From NCBI RefSeq assembly GCF_018917235.1, contig NZ_JAHLOF010000001.1, positions 644,047 through 708,046 on the forward strand: DNA of 64,000 nt, written 5' to 3'. Source of the DNA: Metaclostridioides mangenotii (GTDB lineage: Bacteria > Bacillota > Clostridia > Peptostreptococcales > Peptostreptococcaceae). The notes below the pieces were generated by a model. That model ran no database searches, had not been told where the DNA came from, and saw only the letters and a program-made list of their open reading frames with translations. A program made the position numbers and the translations under genes. Positions 36,724-44,912 of the stretch are shown here, piece after piece; the stretch's first letter is position 1; every line of letters starts with the position of its first letter.

Positions 36724-37719
36724 TTGAAACCTAAGAAAATATACTACGAAACAATTGCATTAGAGCATGATCTCGGTAAGAGATTAAAAGAAAAATACAC
36801 GGATGTAGAGTGGATACCCATAAAAAATCACAATAATATAGAAGTTCTTAGAAACAAAGGTAATGAAGATTTTGTTGAATTAAAAAAATATTTAATAATT
36901 GGAACTAGAAAAACACATAAATATGTAGAAAACCATAAAGTATCTGATTATTTAGTTCCTTTCACCTCATCAGGATGTAGTGCAATGTGTCTTTACTGTT
37001 ACCTAGTTTGCAACTACAATAAATGCTCATACTTAAGAGTCTACACAAACATAGATGATATACTTGGTAAGTTAATTAAAAAATCAAATAAAATGGAAAA
37101 AGAATGCACTTATGAAATAGGTAGTAATAGCGATTTAATACTAGAAAATACTGTTACTGGTAATCTACCTAGAGTTATTGAAGAGTTTGCAGATGCTGGT
37201 CATGGTTATATAACCTTCCCAACAAAATTTTCTATGGTAGAAAATCTATTAGATCTCGACCATAAAGGTAAAACTATCTTTAGAATGAGCATAAATCCTC
37301 AAGAGATTATATCCAATGTTGAAATCGGTACATCCTCTTTAGAAAGTAGAATTGAGGCCTTAAACAAAATGTGTGATGCAGGATATAAAGTAGGTATTTT
37401 AATTGCTCCTGTTATCTTAATAGAAAATTGGGAGAAAATTTACATTGAAATGCTCGATAATTTAAATGAAAAATTATCTAAAAAAGCTAGATCAGAAATT
37501 TTTATAGAAGTTATATTCATGACTTATAGTTATATTCACAAAGCGATAAATGAACAAGCTTTTCCAAATGCTATGAAAATTTACAATAAAGAAATGATGA
37601 CTGGAAGAGGTAGAGGTAAATACTGTTATAAAAAAGAGTATAGAGATTATGCTGAAGAAGTATTTAGAAAGGAAATAAAAAAGAGATTCAACTGTACAGA
37701 AATCGTATATATAGTTTAA
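36724..37719 (+). CDS. splB: Spore photoproduct lyase
   Basis: 331 residues from a TTG start with AAAGGAG 9 nt upstream. Radical SAM enzyme that directly reverses the spore photoproduct (5-thyminyl-dihydrothymine) at germination. [4Fe-4S] motif CxxxCxxC at Cys85, Cys89, Cys92 (CSAMCLYC), and Cys128 in KECTYEIGSNSD matches the conserved hydrogen-donor Cys (141 in B. subtilis). Length fits the family (about 340). It lies beside a SASP gene, whose product creates the DNA form in which this lesion arises. Shares a terminator with the convergent small gene. Confidence 0.95.
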   Translation: MKPKKIYYETIALEHDLGKRLKEKYTDVEWIPIKNHNNIEVLRNKGNEDFVELKKYLIIGTRKTHKYVENHKVSDYLVPFTSSGCSAMCLYCYLVCNYNKCSYLRVYTNIDDILGKLIKKSNKMEKECTYEIGSNSDLILENTVTGNLPRVIEEFADAGHGYITFPTKFSMVENLLDLDHKGKTIFRMSINPQEIISNVEIGTSSLESRIEALNKMCDAGYKVGILIAPVILIENWEKIYIEMLDNLNEKLSKKARSEIFIEVIFMTYSYIHKAINEQAFPNAMKIYNKEMMTGRGRGKYCYKKEYRDYAEEVFRKEIKKRFNCTEIVYIV

Positions 37720-37727
37720 ATATAAAA

Positions 37728-37770
37728 AAATACCGGTTTACATTATTTTGTATACCGGTATTTTTATTTT
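37728..37770. terminator. Bidirectional terminator, splB and the 56-residue gene
   Basis: AAATACCGGT and ACCGGTATTT arms (37728-37737 with 37754-37763) and a TTTTTATTTT tail. It overlaps the stop codon of the convergent small gene by about 2 nt. Confidence 0.85.
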
Positions 37771-37939
37771 ATCCAAGAGCTTTTTCTAGTTTTGATAAAT
37801 ATTGAATAGGATAGTATCTAAGTAATTCTTTAAATTGTTCAACAGTCAAACCTTCAGTAGTTGTGTAAATTTTTATTTTTTCGTCAAGATCAGCGTTTAT
37901 AAATTTAGTTTTTATTTCTTCAAAGTTTATAGTTGCCAT
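37769..37939 (-). CDS. Small 56-residue protein between splB and SASP
   Basis: ATG with AAAAGGAGTGAAATTA upstream, 56 codons, TAA. Sequence begins MATINFEEIKTKF and ends YLSKLEKALG; a helical, soluble protein with no Cys and no membrane segment. The excellent ribosome binding site, clean frame and codon use like its neighbours support it as real. Placed between two spore DNA-protection genes it may be forespore expressed, but I found no clear SigG promoter and do not recognise the family. Confidence 0.75.
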   Translation of the reverse strand: MATINFEEIKTKFINADLDEKIKIYTTTEGLTVEQFKELLRYYPIQYLSKLEKALG

Positions 37940-38116
37940 TAATTTCACTCCTTTTGTACTTATTCTCTTGTTATTAGTCTATCCTCAAATATAATTATTA
38001 TTACATTTTTTTTAAAACTACATGAGAATAATATATAACAATGAAGTATTTAATTAGTAATTTATAAATATAAAAAAATCTATTATATTTTAAAAAAGTT
38101 TATTTAAAATATCAAT

Positions 38117-38169
38117 AAAAAGAGCTATCTCGATTTTGAAGATATAATCTCCTAAATTGAGATAGCTCT
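38117..38169 (-). terminator. Terminator of the SASP gene
   Basis: AGAGCTATCTC arms (38121-38131 with 38159-38169) and a TTTTATT tail on the minus strand. Confidence 0.85.
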
Positions 38170-38210
38170 AGCTACACATGCTACTAATTGTAGCTATTTA
38201 ATATTTCAGA

Positions 38211-38432
38211 CTATTGTTGTTTACCAGCCATTTGTTGCTCAGCCATTTCAACTAGTCTTTTTGTCATGTAACCACCTACATAACCATTGTCTCTAGATGT
38301 TAAATTTCCTTTGTCCATAGCTTGGTAGTTGTTCATTCCTAACTCGTTAGCTATTTCCATTTTCATTTGGTTTAAAGCTTGTTTAGCTCCTGGAACTACT
38401 ACTTTGTTTGAACTATTGTTGTTACTTGCCAT
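38211..38432 (-). CDS. Alpha/beta-type small acid-soluble spore protein
   Basis: 73 residues. Carries both family signatures: the first helix ALNQMKMEIANELG and the second GGYMTKRLVEMAEQQ; the germination protease site region ANELGM is present. Binds and stiffens spore DNA into an A-like form, protecting against UV and heat, and is degraded at germination. A good SigG-type promoter lies 40-70 nt upstream, consistent with forespore expression. N-terminal NNNSSN run is typical of clostridial members. Confidence 0.97.
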   Translation of the reverse strand: MASNNNSSNKVVVPGAKQALNQMKMEIANELGMNNYQAMDKGNLTSRDNGYVGGYMTKRLVEMAEQQMAGKQQ

Positions 38433-38474
38433 AATGATTACCTTCCTTCTGTTGTTTATTTGTGTTGCTGATTA

Positions 38475-38504
38475 TATTATGTGAAGATAATCATTTTTAA
38501 TTCA
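38475..38504 (-). promoter_or_regulatory. SigG-type promoter of the SASP gene
   Basis: Minus strand -35 TGAATT (38499-38504), 17-bp spacer, -10 CATAATA (38475-38481), matching the forespore SigG consensus (TGnATA, CATAnTA). Confidence 0.75.
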
Positions 38505-38610
38505 GGTAATTTTTGTTAATATTTTTAAATTTCTTTTTAAATTAAACAACATTTTTTGTTTTTAATTTTATATTGATATCTTAAATATATAAAGATAGTT
38601 ATTTATATGC

Positions 38611-39837
38611 TTAGCAATTTAAGCCTGCTAAATATCCTGTTGAAAATGCTATTTGTAAATTAAACCCTCCAGTATAACCATCTACATCAATTACTTCTCC
38701 AGCAAAAAATAATCCTCTTATCAATTTCGACTCCATTGTACTCGCATTAATTTCATTTACTTTTATACCACCAGAAGTTACTATAGCTTCTTCAATAGGT
38801 CTATATCTTTTTACTGTAAATTTGAGATTTTTAAGTAATTCAACTAATTTTTTTCGTTCCTCACGTGATACTTGATGTACTGGCTTAGATGGTTCTATTT
38901 CACTAAGCTCAATTATTATTGGTATAAGTTTCTTTGGTAGCAAATCATCAAGAGAGTTTTCAAATCTTTTATTATTATATTTTTTGAAATCTTTTTGAAT
39001 TCTATTGTCTAGTTTATTTTCATCTAAAGCAGGTTTTAAATCTATTGAAATTATATAATTTTCTTTAGTAGTTTCCTTCATTCTTGAACTAGCAGATTTT
39101 ATTATGGCCCCGTCTAAACCATATTTAGTAAATTCCATCTCACCGAAATCAGAATATATTTTTTTATTTTTACTATTATAAACATCTACACTCACATTTT
39201 TTAACATAAGCTTATCAAGCGAATCTACAAACTTTTCTTGAACTTCTATTCCTATAAGAGACGGTTTTGTATCAATAATAGTATGTCCTTGAGATTTTGC
39301 AAACTTATATCCATCTCCTGTAGATCCTGTTAAGGGATAGCTAATGCCACCAGTCGCAACAATCACAGCATCACATTTTATCTCTTTACTGTTGTCTAGT
39401 ATTACTTTTTCAATTTTATCACCATCTGAAACGATTTTTTGGACTTTTGCATTGAGCATAACTTCTACATTACTTTTTTTAAGTTTCCTTTCGAGACATT
39501 TAACTACATCGACTGCTTTATCGCTCTGTGGAAATATTCTCTTCCCTCTTTCAACTTTTGTAGCTACTCCACCTTCATTAAACATTTTAACAACATCGTA
39601 ATTTGTAAATGTGTAAAATGCACTGTATAAAAACTTTCCATTTGTAGGAATATTTTCGATAAAATCTTCCATATCGCTATCATTGGTGATATTGCATCTT
39701 CCTTTTCCTGTTATCAAAAGCTTTCTTCCAAGCTTGTGATTTTTTTCTATCAATATTACATTTTCTCCTCTATCAGAAGCAGTACAAGCTGCAAGTATTC
39801 CAGCAGGACCACCGCCAATTACTATTATATTTTTCAA
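38611..39837 (-). CDS. HI0933/YhiN-family flavoprotein
   Basis: 408 residues. FAD-binding GGGPAGILAA at the N-terminus, the family segment ITGKGRCNITN near residue 42, VATGGISYPLTGSTGDGY near 160, and the C-terminal FAGEVIDVDGYTGGFNLQIAFSTGYLAG. A widespread NAD(P)/FAD-dependent oxidoreductase family whose physiological reaction is not settled. It is followed on the same strand, going upstream, by the PAP2 gene, 14 nt away, so the two are co-transcribed with PAP2 first. Confidence 0.93.
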   Translation of the reverse strand: MKNIIVIGGGPAGILAACTASDRGENVILIEKNHKLGRKLLITGKGRCNITNDSDMEDFIENIPTNGKFLYSAFYTFTNYDVVKMFNEGGVATKVERGKRIFPQSDKAVDVVKCLERKLKKSNVEVMLNAKVQKIVSDGDKIEKVILDNSKEIKCDAVIVATGGISYPLTGSTGDGYKFAKSQGHTIIDTKPSLIGIEVQEKFVDSLDKLMLKNVSVDVYNSKNKKIYSDFGEMEFTKYGLDGAIIKSASSRMKETTKENYIISIDLKPALDENKLDNRIQKDFKKYNNKRFENSLDDLLPKKLIPIIIELSEIEPSKPVHQVSREERKKLVELLKNLKFTVKRYRPIEEAIVTSGGIKVNEINASTMESKLIRGLFFAGEVIDVDGYTGGFNLQIAFSTGYLAGLNC

Positions 39838-39851
39838 ATAATCACTCTCTT

Positions 39852-40796
39852 CTATTCTAATTTAAAAATTTTGAAAAGTTTTGGTACTCCTGCTATAGCG
39901 TAAAATACTACCACTGTGTATCTAATATAGTCAAGAACCCAACTAAACCAATCTAATCCTAGATCTTCAGTAATAAATACTGTAGTAAGTTTTAATATAA
40001 TATATAAAATCCCTAGTGTAAAAAGCCCTATTACTAGCCTCTTTATTTTTATACTAACCATCTCTTTTGGAGTTCTTTTTCCTAAAAACTTAGAATTTTT
40101 TCTAAAATTCATGCTATATTTTAATTTTTCGGTTAAGTCTGTACTAAAATTAATATACTTATTTTCTATAATATACCCAATTAAAAACCCAGTATATACT
40201 CCAAACAATTTTAAAAATTCGTGGCTCTGTATATATAATGCATATATTAAAAATATTATAAAGATAAAAATCATAGGTTTATAGCTTTTATATTCATAAG
40301 AATAATCAAAAATTTTTCCTAGTATAATTGTAAATACTAGGCCAAATATCCACCCAAATATTATATCAATAGGCCAATGTACTGCCAAATACAACCTTGA
40401 AATGCCTACTCCTAAAATAACGACAAAAGCAAGTATGTATAAAAATCTTTTTTTGAAACAAGTAGCTAAACTATACCAAAATGCCGTTGTCATATGGGTA
40501 TGCATACTTGGAAATGAATAACCTCCAGCTGTCTCAACTCTCATAGATTTAAGTCCTTCACTCCCAATAGGTCTAGGAGCTTTAATGAACTCCTTTATAC
40601 TAGAATTTAGGACTATATTTCCACATAATGAGAATAAAATTTTTTGACCAACTTTTTTATTTGCACACCAATATATATAAGCAGTTAAAAAAACAATTAC
40701 AACTTCAGCGTTAACTGAAAACAGTAAAAATATCAAATTTAATATGTTTGATCTAATACTTTGAAAAAACAGTAGCATCTCTAATTGAATATCCAT
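39852..40796 (-). CDS. PAP2-superfamily membrane phosphatase
   Basis: 314 residues, about eight membrane helices. The three phosphatase motifs are present: K68 to RP (75-76, IKAPRP), PSMH (96-99) and SRLYLAVHWPID (133-144). Family members dephosphorylate phosphatidic acid, phosphatidylglycerol phosphate or undecaprenyl pyrophosphate on the outer membrane face. The C-terminal 140 residues add further helices not found in the smallest PAP2 enzymes. First gene of a two-gene unit with the flavoprotein. Confidence 0.9.
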   Translation of the reverse strand: MDIQLEMLLFFQSIRSNILNLIFLLFSVNAEVVIVFLTAYIYWCANKKVGQKILFSLCGNIVLNSSIKEFIKAPRPIGSEGLKSMRVETAGGYSFPSMHTHMTTAFWYSLATCFKKRFLYILAFVVILGVGISRLYLAVHWPIDIIFGWIFGLVFTIILGKIFDYSYEYKSYKPMIFIFIIFLIYALYIQSHEFLKLFGVYTGFLIGYIIENKYINFSTDLTEKLKYSMNFRKNSKFLGKRTPKEMVSIKIKRLVIGLFTLGILYIILKLTTVFITEDLGLDWFSWVLDYIRYTVVVFYAIAGVPKLFKIFKLE

Positions 40797-40828
40797 ATTT
40801 ATCTCCTATTTATCTAATCTAAAATTAA

Positions 40829-40850
40829 AAGCTTACCAATTAAGGTAAGC
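40829..40850 (-). terminator. Terminator of hpt
   Basis: GCTTACC (40831-40837) pairs with GGTAAGC (40844-40850); TTTTAATTTT follows on the minus strand. Confidence 0.75.
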
Positions 40851-40880
40851 CTTCTTCTTTTAGTTTAAATTCTTTAAATC

Positions 40881-41405
40881 TTATACATCTTCAACTATAG
40901 CTATATGTGGTAAGTTTCTGTACTTCTCATCATAGTCTATTCCATAGCCAACTATAAATTTATCATCTATAACGAATCCTACATAATCTACATGTATATC
41001 AGCTGTACGTCTTTCTGGTTTATCTAAAAGTGTACATAACTTTAATGACTTAGGCTTTCTAGTCTCTAAAGTTGCAACTAAATTACTTAGCGTAAGTCCT
41101 GAATCTATTATATCTTCAACAACTAATACGTTTTTTCCTTCAATATCTACATCAAGATCTTTAAGTATTTTTACTGTACCTGATGTCGCAGTTCCTGCTC
41201 CATAGCTAGATACACTCATAAAGTCTATATTCACATCTAAATCAATACATCTGATTAAGTCAGCAACAAATACACTTGCACCTTTTAATATTCCAACTAC
41301 AAGAACATCTTCACCTTTGTAGTCTTGTTCTATTTGTTTTGCAAGTTCGTACACTTTTGCTTTAATCTCTTCTTCTGATAGCATAACTCCTGTAATCTTA
41401 TACAT
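40881..41405 (-). CDS. hpt: Hypoxanthine phosphoribosyltransferase
   Basis: 174 residues from the ATG 6 nt after CGGAGG; an in-frame TTG at 41423 would place that site inside the gene. PRPP loop VLVVEDIIDSGLTL, flexible-loop SYGAGTATSG, and the C-terminal VGYGIDYDEKYRNLPHI. Salvages hypoxanthine and guanine with PRPP. A SigA promoter and a CodY-like box lie upstream, so GTP/branched-chain amino-acid control is plausible. Confidence 0.97.
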   Translation of the reverse strand: MYKITGVMLSEEEIKAKVYELAKQIEQDYKGEDVLVVGILKGASVFVADLIRCIDLDVNIDFMSVSSYGAGTATSGTVKILKDLDVDIEGKNVLVVEDIIDSGLTLSNLVATLETRKPKSLKLCTLLDKPERRTADIHVDYVGFVIDDKFIVGYGIDYDEKYRNLPHIAIVEDV

Positions 41406-41439
41406 CTTTATCCTCCGTTTCAAAAATCAACTCATATAA

Positions 41440-41468
41440 AGTATAACATATGGTTTTATCAAATTGAA
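41440..41468 (-). promoter_or_regulatory. Promoter of hpt
   Basis: Minus strand TTCAAT (41463-41468), 17-bp spacer, TATACT (41440-41445). Confidence 0.65.
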
Positions 41469-41469
41469 T

Positions 41470-41484
41470 AATTTTCAGACATTT
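41470..41484. promoter_or_regulatory. CodY-like box between hpt and the CobD-like gene
   Basis: AATTTTCAGACATTT matches the CodY consensus AATTTTCWGAAAATT at 13 of 15 positions. It abuts the hpt -35 and lies 30 bp before the divergent promoter. Confidence 0.5.
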
Positions 41485-41513
41485 TGGCATTAATTTTATA
41501 GTATGATAAAAAT

Positions 41514-41542
41514 TTGGAATAAACTATCATTTATATTATAAT
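41514..41542 (+). promoter_or_regulatory. Promoter of the CobD-like aminotransferase gene
   Basis: TTGGAA (41514-41519), 17-bp spacer, TATAAT (41537-41542). Confidence 0.75.
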
Positions 41543-41580
41543 TACTATATTGAATACATAATTAAATTGGAGGATTTAAA

Positions 41581-42669
41581 ATGAAAAATAACCATGGAGC
41601 AAACCTGTACGATCTATCTAGAAAATATGGATTCTCTAAAGAGGAGTTTATGGATTTTAGCTCTAATATCAATCCGTTTGGAGCATCCAAAAAAGCTAAA
41701 GATTTTATTATAAATAATATAGATATAGTATCTATGTATCCAGACCCTGAATACGTAAACTTAAAAAAATCTATATCTAACTATTGTAAATGCAAAGGTG
41801 AAAATATAATACTTGGTAGCGGCGCTACAGAATTGATTTCACAATATATAAAATTTGTAAGCCCTAAAAAATCGCTTCTTCTTTCTCCAGCTTATTCTGA
41901 ATACGAAAAAGAGCTAAAATTAGTTGGATCAAAAATAGACAAGTACTTCAACAAATCTAAGGAAAATTTTAAAATAAATGTAGACAAGTTAATAGATCAC
42001 ATATCTAAAAACAATTACGATATAATAGTAATCTGTAATCCAAACAATCCAACTGGATTTGCTTTTACTAGATCTGAGCTTGAAAAGATACTTAAATCTA
42101 CAGATACATTTGTGATGGTAGATGAAACCTATATTGAATTTACTGACACAGATATCTATTCAGCAACACAATTAGTTGATGAATATTTCAATCTTTTTGT
42201 TATTAGAGGTACATCAAAATTTTTCTCGACTCCAGGTATTAGACTTGGTTACGGATTAATTTCGAATAATGACATTAAGGATAAAATACAAAGTCAAATA
42301 GACCTGTGGAATGTAAATATTATAGCCTCAAATATGGGTGAAATTATGTTTTCGGACGAAAACTATATTAGAGAAACAGTAAATGCAATAGGTACTGAAA
42401 GAAGCTATCTAATAAACGAGCTAAGTAAATTAAATGAAATAACAGTATATGAAACAAAAGGAAACTTTATTCTTTGTAAAATAAACTCAAATCTTATGAC
42501 AGCTGCTGAACTTAGGATGAAACTTATACCAAATAAGATAATAATAAGGGACTGTTCAACATTTGAAGGCTTGGGTGAATACTTCTTTAGGGTATGTATA
42601 CTAAAGCATGAAGAGAACGAAATACTAATGAAATCTTTAAATGAAGTTTTTTTTAACTTGTCCAAATAA
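41581..42669 (+). CDS. CobD/HisC-like PLP-dependent enzyme
   Basis: 362 residues, fold-type I aminotransferase. The N-terminus NHGANLYDLSRKYGFSKEEFMDFSSNINPFG is the form seen in threonine-phosphate decarboxylase CobD (aminopropanol for the cobalamin side chain) rather than in HisC. PLP-site features: CNPNNPTG near residue 150 and Lys in RGTSKFFSTPGIRLGYG near 215. No histidine or cobalamin genes are adjacent, so either assignment is provisional; a corrinoid role would fit the methyltransferase operon. Ends at a bidirectional terminator. Confidence 0.82.
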   Translation: MKNNHGANLYDLSRKYGFSKEEFMDFSSNINPFGASKKAKDFIINNIDIVSMYPDPEYVNLKKSISNYCKCKGENIILGSGATELISQYIKFVSPKKSLLLSPAYSEYEKELKLVGSKIDKYFNKSKENFKINVDKLIDHISKNNYDIIVICNPNNPTGFAFTRSELEKILKSTDTFVMVDETYIEFTDTDIYSATQLVDEYFNLFVIRGTSKFFSTPGIRLGYGLISNNDIKDKIQSQIDLWNVNIIASNMGEIMFSDENYIRETVNAIGTERSYLINELSKLNEITVYETKGNFILCKINSNLMTAAELRMKLIPNKIIIRDCSTFEGLGEYFFRVCILKHEENEILMKSLNEVFFNLSK

Positions 42670-42717
42670 AGTATTTATTTAATACGAGTAAAAATTAAAA
42701 TTAAGATTATAAATACA

Positions 42718-42791
42718 AAAAAAGTACCCGTACTGTATATTTAGTGACTCGATCATAAAATCGATTTCAATCTACTGTACGGGTACTTTTA
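42718..42791. terminator. Bidirectional terminator between convergent genes
   Basis: AAAAGTACCCGTAC (42720-42733) pairs with GTACGGGTACTTTT (42777-42790). The loop carries a secondary hairpin (TCGAT/ATCGA). Confidence 0.85.
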
Positions 42792-42887
42792 ATAAATATT
42801 AGAACTAAAACTTAAGATTAACTTATTTATTTTGATTTCTCTTGGGTATAATATATAAAATTTTAGATTTTACTATCCTAATAAAGA

Positions 42888-44102
42888 TTAAGCTGTCTTT
42901 TCATTTTTATTGTTTCCCTTACCACTAAGCTTGTTGTTAATCTTATCAACTATTACAGCTATAGCATTGTCACCTGATATATTCGCAGCCGTACCAAAAC
43001 TATCTTGAGTTAAGTAAAGTGCTATCATTAGACTTGCGAGTCCTCCATCTGAAGGTATCCCAACCATTGGTAAGAATGGAAGTGCACTCATTATAGCTCC
43101 TCCTGGCGCACCTGGTGCAGCAACCATAGCAACCCCTAGCATAGCTATATAAGGTAGTATAACGTTTACTCCATGAGGCATACCATTCATCATTAAAACG
43201 GCAACAGTAAAACATGTAATTGATATCATACTCCCAGCTAAGTGTATAGTTGCGCATAAAGGAACAACAAAATCTCTTATTTGTTTACTAACACCATTCT
43301 TTTCTGCACAAGTAACATTTACTGGAATAGTTGCAGCTGATGATTGAGTTCCTACAGCAGTTAAATATCCTGGTATCTGATTCTTCATAAGTTGGATAGG
43401 ATTCTTCCCTCCATAAGCTCCTGCAACAAAAAACATACATGCGATGTATATTAGATGTAGTGGTATAACTATTAGATACACTTTCCAGAATATATTAAGT
43501 ATGTTCCAAACTTGTCCTGCATAAGTTATGTTGGCAAAAGTACCAGCTATGTATAAAGGTAATAAAGGTATAATTACAGTAGACAAAGTTTTTGTTACTA
43601 TTTCCTGGAAATCTTGGAAGAAATTAAACATAACCTCTCCTTTACCGTGATTTCTAAGAGCTGATATTCCAAGTCCCATCATAAATGCAAACACTATTGC
43701 TGCAGTTACATCTACCATAGGCTCAAGCGGAATAGAGAATATTGCTGATAACATTCCCGCTTCTGGATCACCTATTTGACTGGCAACGCTTGCATCAATA
43801 AAAGTTGGGAATATTAATGTTGCAACTGTTAAAGCTATAAGTCCTGCGATAATTGTAGATCCATAAGATATTGCAGTTGTTATTCCTAACAATTTTCCTG
43901 CTCCAGTAGCTAAATCTGCTATACCTGCTGTTACAAATCCTATAATTATAAATGGTATAACAAATTTTAAGAATGCAGAAAACAGATTACTAATTGTAAT
44001 TAAAACTTGTACAAATCCTTTTGGCATAAAGCTACCAATGAGAATACCGGCTATAATACCTAGGATCAATTTAGGCACTAAACCTAATTTTTTCTTTTCC
44101 AT
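42888..44102 (-). CDS. Dicarboxylate/amino acid:cation symporter
   Basis: 404 residues with the DAACS (GltP/SstT) pattern: eight membrane helices, re-entrant hairpins, the serine-rich substrate loop TQSSAATIPV near residue 270, GAPGGAIMSA near 330 and the C-terminal GDNAIAVIVDK. Imports glutamate, serine/threonine or C4-dicarboxylates with Na+ or H+; specificity is not clear. A near-consensus promoter lies about 90 nt upstream. C-terminal tail is charged and short. Confidence 0.93.
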   Translation of the reverse strand: MEKKKLGLVPKLILGIIAGILIGSFMPKGFVQVLITISNLFSAFLKFVIPFIIIGFVTAGIADLATGAGKLLGITTAISYGSTIIAGLIALTVATLIFPTFIDASVASQIGDPEAGMLSAIFSIPLEPMVDVTAAIVFAFMMGLGISALRNHGKGEVMFNFFQDFQEIVTKTLSTVIIPLLPLYIAGTFANITYAGQVWNILNIFWKVYLIVIPLHLIYIACMFFVAGAYGGKNPIQLMKNQIPGYLTAVGTQSSAATIPVNVTCAEKNGVSKQIRDFVVPLCATIHLAGSMISITCFTVAVLMMNGMPHGVNVILPYIAMLGVAMVAAPGAPGGAIMSALPFLPMVGIPSDGGLASLMIALYLTQDSFGTAANISGDNAIAVIVDKINNKLSGKGNNKNEKTA

Positions 44103-44193
44103 AATTCTTTCCTCCCATGATTATTTTGCAAAGTTAACATTTTCATTACATTTTTAACAAATATAACGACATTTTAACAAGTACAATACCTTT

Positions 44194-44222
44194 ATCATAG
44201 TAAATTTATTCAATCTAGTCAA
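44194..44222 (-). promoter_or_regulatory. Strong SigA promoter of the symporter gene
   Basis: Minus strand TTGACT (44217-44222), 17-bp spacer, TATGAT (44194-44199). Confidence 0.8.
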
Positions 44223-44300
44223 GATTATGAATTATTTTTCTTAATTTATAATATATCGAATTTTTTTCAAATAGTATTAAAAATATAAATTTAAAATATT

Positions 44301-44339
44301 ATATATAGATACATTTCAATATAATATATAGATACATTT
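44301..44339. repeat. Two-copy 23-bp direct repeat
   Basis: ATATATAGATACATTT occurs at 44301-44316 and again at 44324-44339, upstream of the symporter promoter. It could be a regulator site pair or a small tandem duplication. Confidence 0.55.
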
Positions 44340-44359
44340 ACAATAAGATAATAAGAACG

Positions 44360-44439
44360 TGAAAAAGCTAAATAGGGATATGATTTAAAATCTAGAAGCT
44401 TTTTCAAGATTTAAATCACATCCCTATTATTTTTTATTC
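44360..44439. terminator. Bidirectional terminator with alternative pairing
   Basis: Main stem of 19 bp with one mismatch (44371-44389 with 44410-44428) and T-runs on both sides. A second perfect 10-bp pairing, TGAAAAAGCT (44360-44369) with AGCTTTTTCA (44397-44406), links the flank to the loop. It follows the DUF1232 gene on the minus strand. Confidence 0.7.
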
Positions 44440-44442
44440 TAA

Positions 44443-44832
44443 CTATTCATCATCATCTTTAACTTTATAATTCACATTATCGATTACATTTGGATCTCTG
44501 GCTTCTCCAATATTCTTCTTATACTTCTGAATTTCCTGACTCATTATTCCTAAAAACCAAATCAAAAGTAATATATCATCTATAAAACCAAATCCACCGA
44601 AAACTGATTCTGGCATAAAATCTAACGGAGAACCAAAGTATGCTAAACTAACTACAAATGATCCTATTACCTTTAATTTACTAAAGATATTAGTTCTGCT
44701 ATCAAATAAAAAATCAGGCAATTTAATTATATCTACAAAGAATAAAAGCCCAAACTTTGCATTTTTAAATCTTACAAGTATACATTTAAAAAAGTTTAAA
44801 ACCATGTTTATTATATTAATGAATATATTCAC
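44443..44832 (-). CDS. DUF1232 (YkvA-type) membrane protein
   Basis: 129 residues. The DUF1232 motif is clear: AYFGSPLDFMPESVFGGFGFIDDILLLIWFLG (short form SPxDxxP then GxxDD), two hydrophobic stretches around it, and a charged tail. Family function is unknown. Start: GAGG overlaps a GTG at 44841 but lies 8 nt before an in-frame GTG at 44832, which is preferred. Single gene. Confidence 0.85.
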   Translation of the reverse strand: MNIFINIINMVLNFFKCILVRFKNAKFGLLFFVDIIKLPDFLFDSRTNIFSKLKVIGSFVVSLAYFGSPLDFMPESVFGGFGFIDDILLLIWFLGIMSQEIQKYKKNIGEARDPNVIDNVNYKVKDDDE

Positions 44833-44912
44833 ATTTATCACCTCGTTAATCTCTGATGTATTTATTATAACCTATAGAGGTGTTTTGATAAATATAGACT
44901 TGAAATAAAATT

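Noticed and set aside
43000..43257. An 85-codon minus-strand frame inside the symporter gene
   Set aside because: It lies wholly within a strong coding gene in another frame and its Tyr/Cys-rich composition is that of a shadow.
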